A DNA stretch of 5,124 nt from contig PCUH01000139.1 in the NCBI GenBank assembly GCA_002770955.1, positions 6,713-11,836 on the forward strand, given 5' to 3'. Positions 1-5,124 of this stretch are shown in pieces (positions within the stretch are counted from its first letter, which is position 1; the number at the start of each line of letters is the position of its first letter). This DNA is from Flavobacteriales bacterium CG18_big_fil_WC_8_21_14_2_50_32_9 (GTDB lineage: Bacteria > Bacteroidota > Bacteroidia > Flavobacteriales_E > Vicingaceae). Both the position numbers and the translations under genes were made by a program. A model generated the notes under the pieces. The model did no database searches. It was not told the DNA's origin and was given only the letters and a program-made list of their open reading frames with translations.

Positions 1-52
1 TTTTCAATACAATTTGACACAGGCTTATCTCAAGTTTTTAACTAAAAAATAA
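1..52 (+). CDS. 3' end of an upstream gene, probably a TolC-family outer-membrane efflux channel (partial)
   Basis: The frame whose first whole codon begins at base 2 is open to a TAA at 50-52 and reads FQYNLTQAYLKFLTKK. Only these 16 residues are in the window. An amphipathic tail of this kind, with a Tyr-Asn-Leu then Ala-Tyr-Leu pattern, resembles the last helix of TolC/OprM-type channels, which often end shortly after such a segment. The next genes encode the adaptor and pump that such a channel would serve, and channel-adaptor-pump is a common gene order in Bacteroidetes. The other two forward frames give no better reading; frame 1 also stays open only to a TAA at 43-45. The gene call rests mainly on context, because so few residues are visible. 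Confidence 0.5.
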   Translation, partial: FQYNLTQAYLKFLTKK

Positions 53-53
53 A

Positions 54-165
54 AAAAGCTCCAACGGAGCGAAATTTAATAACGGTGACTGAAGGACATC
101 AAAAAAAACAAACCTTCAAGGTTTAGCAACATAAACAAACCAAAAACCTTGAAGGTTTAAAAAAC
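54..165 (+). repeat. Multi-hairpin intergenic repeat, copy 1
   Basis: This stretch matches 1299-1405 in the same orientation. Identical runs include 21 bases at 54-74 (1299-1319) and 25 bases at 110-134 (1352-1376), with a few substitutions and small gaps elsewhere. It contains three palindromic modules in order. The first is GCTCC-AAC-GGAGC at 58-70. The second is an imperfect stem at 84-100, with one A-A mismatch (88/96) and one G-T pair (85/99). The third is a pair of 15-base arms at 110-124 and 144-158. Copy 1 starts one base after the stop codon of the upstream gene. It is probably a REP-like element, possibly acting in the mRNA as a stabiliser or processing site; that role is inference. 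No transposase lies in the window. Confidence 0.82.
110..158 (+). other. Perfect 15-bp stem-loop inside repeat copy 1
   Basis: AAACCTTCAAGGTTT (110-124) is the exact reverse complement of AAACCTTGAAGGTTT (144-158), separated by a 19-base A-rich loop (125-143). Each arm is also nearly self-palindromic, so the region can form either one long stem or two small hairpins. The right arm ends 44 bases before the adaptor start codon. Confidence 0.75.
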
Positions 166-202
166 AAAAAAATTAGAATCAAACCAAAAAAACCATCATA
201 CA

Positions 203-1279
203 ATGAAAAAAAGTATACACACCTTATCTATAGTGTTAGTATCCATAGCATTAATTAGCAGTTGTGGTGAAGAAAAAGAAGAAACCCCCATTGCTGCAAA
301 AAGCATGGCAGTTCAGGTAGCAACACCATTATTACAAACGGGTAATAGTTTAATGATTAGCGGAAAAGTAGAAGCAATAAGTAATGCTACATTAAGCACT
401 CGTCAGATGGGATTTGTAGATGAAATCCATGTAAATATTGGTGAAAAAGTAAACAAAGGACAATTACTACTTTCTATTACTAATGAAGATTTAAGAGCTA
501 AAAAAGCACAAGTAGAAGCGAATATTAGTGAGGCTTTGGCAGTATTAAAAAATATAGAAACCAATTACAACCGTTTTAAAACATTGTTTGAGCAAAAAAG
601 CGTTTCGCAAAAAGAAATGGACGATATGACCATGCAATACGAAATGACTAAATCGAAATTGAGTGCTGCTCAGCAAATGAAAAATGAGATAGATGCACAG
701 TTTGATTATGTCAACCTTAAAGCTCCTTTTGACGGAGTAATTACCAATAAATTTATTAAAAAAGGAGATATGGCAAATCCGGGAATGCCGCTTATTGCGT
801 TAGAAAACCCGAATCATTTTGAAGTGATTGCTAATGTTCCCGAATCTGAAATTGCAACTATTAAAACAGATAATGAAGTGAAGGTGCTGATTAAGTCCAT
901 TAACAAAGAAGTAAAAGGCACTATTGCAGCTATTAGTAAATCGGCAAGTAACACAGGTGGACAGTTTCAAATTCGAGTAAACTTAGAAGAAAATTTAGAA
1001 GGAATTTACTCTGGAATGTTTGCCACACTAAAACTTACTACTAATAACGATAATCAGTTAAGTGCTTTAATGGTAGATAAAAATGCCATCATCAAAAAAG
1101 GCGATTTAAAAGGTTTGTATGTAGTTAGTCAGCAAAATACCGCAGTGCTTCGTTGGGTAAGATTAGGCAGACAAGTAGGCGAAAATATTGAAGTGCTTTC
1201 TGGAATTAGTAATGATGAAAAATACATTGTAGAACATTCAGGAAAGTTATTTAACGGAGCTAAAATTTCTGTAAGATAA
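203..1279 (+). CDS. RND efflux periplasmic adaptor (membrane fusion protein) lipoprotein
   Basis: This 358-residue protein is the periplasmic adaptor that links an inner-membrane RND pump to a TolC-type channel. Residues 1-21 form a lipoprotein signal: MKK, a hydrophobic stretch, then a lipobox ending S19-S20-C21, so C21 should be lipidated. Domains follow the HlyD/AcrA order. The first half of the lipoyl domain is at about 62-95 (G70-FVDEIHVNIGEKVNKGQ), the coiled-coil hairpin at about 96-166, the second lipoyl half at about 168-200 (LKAPFDGVI), the beta-barrel at about 205-280 and the membrane-proximal domain at about 285-358. The hairpin tip has R124, L128 and S135, fitting the R-x3-L-x6-S/T pattern known for TolC-docking adaptors. 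The length is typical and the hairpin short. The ATG at 203 is the only start that keeps the signal peptide; it follows an A-rich leader with no Shine-Dalgarno. The role is secure, the substrate unknown. The acidic run after C21 is noted separately. Confidence 0.94.
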   Translation: MKKSIHTLSIVLVSIALISSCGEEKEETPIAAKSMAVQVATPLLQTGNSLMISGKVEAISNATLSTRQMGFVDEIHVNIGEKVNKGQLLLSITNEDLRAKKAQVEANISEALAVLKNIETNYNRFKTLFEQKSVSQKEMDDMTMQYEMTKSKLSAAQQMKNEIDAQFDYVNLKAPFDGVITNKFIKKGDMANPGMPLIALENPNHFEVIANVPESEIATIKTDNEVKVLIKSINKEVKGTIAAISKSASNTGGQFQIRVNLEENLEGIYSGMFATLKLTTNNDNQLSALMVDKNAIIKKGDLKGLYVVSQQNTAVLRWVRLGRQVGENIEVLSGISNDEKYIVEHSGKLFNGAKISVR

Positions 1280-1298
1280 CTTGAAAGAGCAAAAATAC

Positions 1299-1405
1299 AA
1301 AAGCTCCAACGGAGCGAAAGTTAATAGCGATGACTGAAGGTCATCGAAAAAAAACCTTCAAGGTTTAGCAACATAACCAAATAAAACCTTGAGGGTCTAA
1401 AAAAC
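1299..1405 (+). repeat. Multi-hairpin intergenic repeat, copy 2
   Basis: This is the second copy of the element at 54-165, in the same orientation, filling the adaptor-pump junction. The modules are GCTCC-AAC-GGAGC at 1303-1315, a perfect 6-bp stem GATGAC/GTCATC with a 5-base loop at 1329-1345, and 15-base arms at 1352-1366 and 1384-1398. The copies have decayed differently. The middle stem is perfect here and broken in copy 1, while the last arm pair is perfect in copy 1 and altered here. It begins 20 bases after the adaptor stop codon and ends 8 bases before the pump ATG, so the 134-base junction is almost entirely repeat. It is probably a mobilised REP-like sequence, but that class assignment is inference. 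Confidence 0.82.
1352..1398 (+). other. Stem-loop inside repeat copy 2, close to the pump start codon
   Basis: The arm AAACCTTCAAGGTTT (1352-1366) faces AAACCTTGAGGGTCT (1384-1398) across a 17-base loop. Of the 15 positions, 13 are Watson-Crick pairs, one is a T-G (U-G in RNA) wobble (1357/1393) and one is an A-C mismatch (1353/1397). The structure therefore survives better in RNA than in duplex DNA. It ends 15 bases before the ATG at 1414, close enough to affect ribosome loading. Confidence 0.6.
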
Positions 1406-1413
1406 CAAAGACA

Positions 1414-4400
1414 ATGAAAGAAGGAATAGCAGGCAAAATCGCCAAACTTTTTATACAATCGAAACTTACTGTATTGCTGATGATTGTATTCATGGTAATA
1501 GGAGTTTATAGTTCGTTTTTAATACCAAGAGAGGAAGAGCCTCAAATTGATGTGCCTATGGCAGACATCTTTGTGGGATATCCAGGAGCATCTCCAAAAG
1601 AAGTAGAGTCGAGAGTGGCTCAACCGTTGGAAAAAATCATTTCTAACATTAAAGGCGTGGAGTATGTTTATTCTACTTCCATGAATGAACAAGGGATGAT
1701 TATCGTGCAGTTTTTTGTTGGTGAAGATATAGAACGTTCAATTGTAAAATTGTATAATGAAATCAACAAAAACATGGATAAGCTCCCAGAAGGAGTAACC
1801 ATGCCGTTAATAAAAACCAGAGCAATAGACGATGTGCCAATGTTAGCATTAACGCTTTGGAGCGAAAATTATGATGATTTCCGTTTGAAGCAATTAGCCA
1901 ATGAACTTACCAATGAAATTGAAAAAGTAAATGATGTTTCCATCACCAAAGTTATTGGAGGCAGAAACAGACAGTTGCGTGTAGTATTGGATAAAGATAA
2001 AATGGCAGAGTTAGGCTTGGATTTTTTAGCGGTAACCAAACAAATTCAAGTTGCCAACCAACAAATGTCTTCAGGAAAATTCAATAAAAATGATACTGAA
2101 TTTTTAGTTTCTTCAGGAGCTTTCTTAAAAACAGTTCAGGATGTAGAGCAATTAGTAATTGGTATGCACAATAATTTTCCGGTGTATTTAAAACAAATTG
2201 CTACCATAGCAGACGGGCCAGAAATTCCCAACGCTTATGTAACTTTTGGTTATGGAAGTGCTACCGATAAAAAAGAAGCTCATCCATCGGAATATGCTGC
2301 GGTAACTATTTCTATTGCCAAAAGAAAAGGTGCTGATGCCATGAAAATTTCCAATAAAATTTTGGATAAAGTAGAACATTTGCAAAAAACCTTAATTCCA
2401 GATGAGGTAAAAGTAGAAGTTACCAGAAACTACGGAGAAACAGCTTCGCACAAAGTATCGGAATTGTTGTTGCACTTAATTGGAGCTATTGTGGCTGTAA
2501 CTATTGTTGTAATGTTGGCAATGGGTTGGAGAGGTGGATTGGTGGTTTTCCTTTCAGTGCCAATTACGTTTGCACTTACTTTATTGAGTTATTATTTATT
2601 AGATTATACTTTAAACAGAATTACTTTATTCGCATTAGTATTTGTAACGGGTATTGTGGTAGATGATTCCATCATTATTGCTGAAAACATGCATCGACAC
2701 TTTAAGATGAAACGCTTACCTTTTGGTCAGGCTGCTATTTATGCGATAAATGAAGTAGGGAACCCAACCATTTTAGCCACTTTTACGGTAATTGCTTCGG
2801 TGTTGCCAATGGCTTTTGTTAGCGGATTAATGGGACCTTATATGAGTCCGATGCCAATTGGAGCTTCCATAGCTATGATTTTATCACTTTTTGTGGCATT
2901 AACCATAACACCGTATTTAGGATTTATTTTCTTACGAGAAAAAGAAAAAAGAACGGGAACTGAAGAAGAGAAAGCTCCTAAAAGAATGGAAGATACTTTT
3001 ATTTACAAACTGTACGATAGGTTTGAGCGTCCGTTAATTGAAAACAGAAAAAAACGTTTTTGGTTTTTAGGATTAACTGTATTCTTATTGTTCGCTTCTA
3101 TGGCAATGTTCTTTACCAAATCGGTAGCTGTAAAAATGTTGCCTTTCGACAACAAAAATGAGTTTCAGGTGGTGATAGATATGCCCGAAGGAACAACTTT
3201 AGAAAGAACATTGGCGGTAACGCAAGAAATAGAGCAATATTTAGCTACCAGAGCTGAAGTGGTGAACTATCAGGGTTATGTGGGAACTTCAGCTCCTATT
3301 ACTTTTAACGGATTGGTAAGACATTATGATTTACGTGGAGGAAGTAATAATGCCGATATTCAAGTAAACTTAACAGATAAAACCGAAAGAAGCGAGCAAA
3401 GTCATGACATTGCTAAACTACTTCGTCCAGATATTCAGCAAATAGCTAAAAAATTTGGTGCTAATGTTAAATTGGTAGAAGTGCCACCAGGACCTCCAGT
3501 GCTTTCTACCATAGTAGCCGAAATTTACGGGCCAGAATACGACCAGCAAATTGAAGTGGCTAGTGAAGTGATGAACATCTTAAACAACACGCAAGATGTG
3601 GTAGATGTAGATTGGATGGTAGAAGATGATCAAACTAAATTTAGTTTTGAGGTGGATAAAGAAAAAGCCATGTTGTACGGAATTCCTACTCAGCAAATTA
3701 CACATACATTAAATACAGTATTGGGTGAAAGAGAAATTTCTAGGTTGTATGATGAAAATGCTACTAAAGCGGTAGGAATTGTGTTGACACTTGACGAGAA
3801 AGAAAAATCTACGGTAAGCGATATTCTCCAAATTCAAATAGCTAACCAAATGGGACAAACCTTTCCGTTGGCAGATTTAGTGAAAGTAAATAAAGAAATT
3901 CAACCGAAAAGCATTTTCAGAAAAAATCAAAAAAGAGTGGTTTATGTATTGGCGGATATGGCAGGAGCATTAGAAAGTCCGGTGTATGCCATTTTAGGAA
4001 TTGAAGAAAAATTAAAACAAATTCCTTTACCAGAAGGTTATGTGTTGAATGAGTTGTACATGAATCAACCCGAAAATGAAGATGATTTTACCGTAAAATG
4101 GGATGGAGAATGGCAAATTACTTTGGAAGTGTTTAGAGATTTAGGAATGGCATTTATGGGGGTGATTTTTATTATCTACATTTTAATTGTGGGATGGTTT
4201 CAAAACTTTAAAGCACCACTGGTAATGATGGTGGCTATACCGTTGTCGTTAGTCGGAATTGTAGCAGGACATTGGATGTTAGGAGCGTTTTTCACAGCAA
4301 CATCTTTCATTGGTATGATAGCCTTGGCGGGAATAATGGTGCGGAACTCCGTGCTGCTCATAGATTTCATCAACTTACGATTGGAAGAAGGAGCAAATCT

Positions 4401-4656
4401 AAAACAAGCTGTTATTGAAGCAGGTGCTATTAGAACAACACCAATTTTGTTAACGGCAGGAACGGTGGTTATCGGAGCATTTGTTATTCTTTTCGATCCT
4501 ATTTTCCAAGGATTAGCTATCTCTCTAATGGGTGGAACAATAGCTTCTACAGTGTTAACATTGTTAGTAGTGCCATTAGTGTATTACATGATAGAACGAA
4601 AAAATCATCCATCAGAAGAAGATAAAATTGATACTGATGATGAATTAAATTCATAA
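1414..4656 (+). CDS. RND efflux transporter, inner-membrane permease (HAE/AcrB-like, COG0841-type)
   Basis: This 1080-residue protein is a full-length proton-driven RND pump with 12 membrane segments. By eye, TM1 is about 12-36, TM2-6 about 352-508, TM7 about 548-568 and TM8-12 about 908-1059. Two large periplasmic porter loops lie at about 37-350 and 570-905. TM4 has GIVVDDSIIIAEN with D417 and D418, matching the AcrB D407/D408 proton site; heavy-metal RNDs instead carry a single Asp-Gly at this point. TM10 reads GIMVRNSVLLIDF, so R977 replaces the AcrB K940. TM11 keeps R1007 and T1014, equivalent to R971 and T978. VPPGPPVLST (690-699) and KWDGEWQIT (895-903) suggest a distinct subgroup of HAE-like pumps, recalled from memory. 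The tail after 1061 is acidic. The frame upstream of the ATG closes at TGA 1390-1392, so 1414 is the only ATG giving a complete TM1. The pump should work with the adaptor upstream; the substrate cannot be told. Confidence 0.96.
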   Translation: MKEGIAGKIAKLFIQSKLTVLLMIVFMVIGVYSSFLIPREEEPQIDVPMADIFVGYPGASPKEVESRVAQPLEKIISNIKGVEYVYSTSMNEQGMIIVQFFVGEDIERSIVKLYNEINKNMDKLPEGVTMPLIKTRAIDDVPMLALTLWSENYDDFRLKQLANELTNEIEKVNDVSITKVIGGRNRQLRVVLDKDKMAELGLDFLAVTKQIQVANQQMSSGKFNKNDTEFLVSSGAFLKTVQDVEQLVIGMHNNFPVYLKQIATIADGPEIPNAYVTFGYGSATDKKEAHPSEYAAVTISIAKRKGADAMKISNKILDKVEHLQKTLIPDEVKVEVTRNYGETASHKVSELLLHLIGAIVAVTIVVMLAMGWRGGLVVFLSVPITFALTLLSYYLLDYTLNRITLFALVFVTGIVVDDSIIIAENMHRHFKMKRLPFGQAAIYAINEVGNPTILATFTVIASVLPMAFVSGLMGPYMSPMPIGASIAMILSLFVALTITPYLGFIFLREKEKRTGTEEEKAPKRMEDTFIYKLYDRFERPLIENRKKRFWFLGLTVFLLFASMAMFFTKSVAVKMLPFDNKNEFQVVIDMPEGTTLERTLAVTQEIEQYLATRAEVVNYQGYVGTSAPITFNGLVRHYDLRGGSNNADIQVNLTDKTERSEQSHDIAKLLRPDIQQIAKKFGANVKLVEVPPGPPVLSTIVAEIYGPEYDQQIEVASEVMNILNNTQDVVDVDWMVEDDQTKFSFEVDKEKAMLYGIPTQQITHTLNTVLGEREISRLYDENATKAVGIVLTLDEKEKSTVSDILQIQIANQMGQTFPLADLVKVNKEIQPKSIFRKNQKRVVYVLADMAGALESPVYAILGIEEKLKQIPLPEGYVLNELYMNQPENEDDFTVKWDGEWQITLEVFRDLGMAFMGVIFIIYILIVGWFQNFKAPLVMMVAIPLSLVGIVAGHWMLGAFFTATSFIGMIALAGIMVRNSVLLIDFINLRLEEGANLKQAVIEAGAIRTTPILLTAGTVVIGAFVILFDPIFQGLAISLMGGTIASTVLTLLVVPLVYYMIERKNHPSEEDKIDTDDELNS

Positions 4657-4683
4657 ACTTTTAACCATATAAACTCATAAACT
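4652..4683 (+). repeat. Short AT-rich heptamer repeat in the pump/PII-like junction
   Basis: ATAAACT occurs three times, at 4653-4659 (overlapping the pump stop codon), 4669-4675 and 4677-4683. The starts are 16 and 8 bases apart. The 34-base junction carries neither the multi-hairpin repeat nor a Shine-Dalgarno. In such AT-rich sequence this may be chance. Confidence 0.35.
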
Positions 4684-4690
4684 AAATAAA

Positions 4691-4996
4691 ATGAAACTAC
4701 TAATCGTAACAGCCATAGCTGCACATCAACAAGATGTATTAAAGCTTTTTAAAGCCTCAGGAATTGAAGCTTTCAGCAGCTCAGAAATTGACGGATATAA
4801 AAATATATCGTCACTAATTGCAGCTCACAGTTGGTTTCCGAGCCAGCCTGGAGGAAATGAATCCTTATTGTTTTTCTCTTTCTGTGAAGAGGAAAAAGTA
4901 AATCAGTTGCTAGAAAAAGTGCAAGCATTTAATGCTAATACGGAGAACTTTAATCCGATAAGAGCTGCGGTTATCACCATAGAAAAATTTATTTAG
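4691..4996 (+). CDS. Small PII-like (ferredoxin-fold) protein co-encoded with the RND pump
   Basis: This 101-residue protein has no signal peptide or membrane segment, so it is probably cytosolic. The predicted pattern is beta-alpha-beta-beta-alpha-beta: strand 2-8 (KLLIVTA), helix about 11-23 (QQDVLKLFKASG), strand 25-36 ending in DGY, an irregular loop about 37-57 containing W48-FPSQPGG, strand 58-65 (ESLLFFSF), helix about 66-82 (EEEKVNQLLEKVQAF) and strand about 90-100 (IRAAVITIEKF). This is the layout of PII/CutA-like trimers, with the 37-57 loop where PII proteins have their T-loop. The classic PII T-loop tyrosine signature is absent, so GlnB-type uridylylation is not expected. It starts 34 bases after the pump stop and is very probably in the same operon. 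PII-like proteins (PII-NG, DUF3240) are known beside metal-efflux RND genes, which suggests a pump-linked sensor or modulator; ligand and action are unknown. It could instead be another ferredoxin-like fold. Confidence 0.72.
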   Translation: MKLLIVTAIAAHQQDVLKLFKASGIEAFSSSEIDGYKNISSLIAAHSWFPSQPGGNESLLFFSFCEEEKVNQLLEKVQAFNANTENFNPIRAAVITIEKFI

Positions 4997-4997
4997 A

Positions 4998-5122
4998 GTC
5001 TGTTTATAGTATCCGATTTCTTCGTTACTCTTGGTTTAAAAACCAGTCATCCCGATAGCTCTATCGGGGCTCCTGATTTTGAAACCTTCGAAAGCCTCGA
5101 ACTCGAATACTATAATTCAGCC
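4998..5122 (+). repeat. Snap-back palindromic intergenic element after the operon
   Basis: The arms at 5004-5020 and 5099-5115 pair at 15 of 17 positions. Pairing resumes outside them (CTG at 5000-5002 with CAG at 5118-5120). Inside are two further stems: TGGTTT-AA-AAACCA at 5032-5045 and CCCGATAG-CT-CTATCGGG at 5051-5068. There is also a tandem hexamer CTCGAA at 5096-5107. Nested palindromes bounded by inverted ends fit a REP/MITE-like element or a bidirectional terminator between convergent genes. It resembles repeats I associate with flavobacterial genomes, from memory only. It is unrelated in sequence to the 54-165 repeat. The arms may continue past the window end. Confidence 0.65.
5051..5080 (+). 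terminator. Possible transcription terminator of the efflux operon
   Basis: An 8-bp GC-rich stem (CCCGATAG/CTATCGGG, effectively 7 bp with a GCTC tetraloop) lies 54 bases after the last stop codon. The following sequence, GGCTCCTGATTTT, has only a short, displaced T run, so it is not a textbook intrinsic terminator. It is the best candidate for ending the operon transcript within the window. Confidence 0.3.
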
Positions 5123-5124
5123 TA

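Noticed and set aside
14..44. TTGACA at 14-19 as a -35 box, with TAACTA at 39-44 as a -10/-7 element
   Set aside because: The sequence is explained as the coding tail of the upstream gene, the spacing is 19 bases, and the flavobacterial TAnnTTTG element is missing. No promoter can be supported in the window.
54..165. Possible CRISPR or tandem array from the repeated palindromes
   Set aside because: There are only two copies more than 1 kb apart with a gene between them, and there is no regular spacer.
1280..1413. Riboswitch or attenuator controlling the pump
   Set aside because: The same sequence also precedes the adaptor and is built of simple palindromes. No known riboswitch core or leader peptide was recognised, so a dispersed repeat explains it better.
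2188..2385. 65-residue open frame on the minus strand
   Set aside because: It lies wholly inside the pump gene, in a porter-domain region with strong family similarity, and its translation is low-complexity and resembles no protein family.
1414..4656. Heavy-metal (CzcA/CusA) type pump
   Set aside because: TM4 carries Asp-Asp (417-418) rather than the heavy-metal type Asp-Gly motif, and no metal-binding Met cluster was recognised in the porter region.
5036..5101. Minus-strand frame reading FEAFEGFKIRSPDRAIGMTGF before a stop
   Set aside because: It lies within the palindromic element and has no credible start apart from a 5-codon ATG. Such frames arise from the repeat itself.

Overview
The window looks like a piece of a Bacteroidetes (probably flavobacterial) chromosome. 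The DNA is AT-rich, the start codons are preceded by A-rich tracts rather than Shine-Dalgarno sequences, the adaptor is made as a lipoprotein, and the intergenic DNA is packed with short palindromes of the kind scattered through flavobacterial genomes. This assignment is inferred from style and protein flavour; no rRNA marker is present.

Layout, all on the + strand: (1) bases 1-52 hold the last codons of an upstream gene, most likely the TolC-type outer-membrane channel; (2) 54-165 is copy 1 of a multi-hairpin repeat; (3) 203-1279 is a periplasmic adaptor (membrane fusion protein) lipoprotein; (4) 1299-1405 is copy 2 of the same repeat in the same orientation; (5) 1414-4656 is a full-length RND inner-membrane pump of the proton-driven HAE/AcrB-like type; (6) 4691-4996 is a 101-residue cytosolic protein with the outline of a PII-like (ferredoxin-fold) signalling protein; (7) about 4998 to the window end is a different, snap-back palindromic element containing a strong GC hairpin.

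Taken together this is a tripartite efflux operon (channel - adaptor - pump) with a small putative regulatory subunit as its last gene. The adaptor carries the hairpin-tip residues expected for docking to a TolC channel, and the pump carries the proton-relay residues, with Arg in place of the usual Lys in TM10. The substrate cannot be read from sequence. The two most unusual points are the PII-like tail gene and the duplicated, structured repeat that fills both upstream gene junctions of the operon. No transposase, CRISPR array, tRNA or rRNA was found, and no gene-free stretch exceeds 300 bases.
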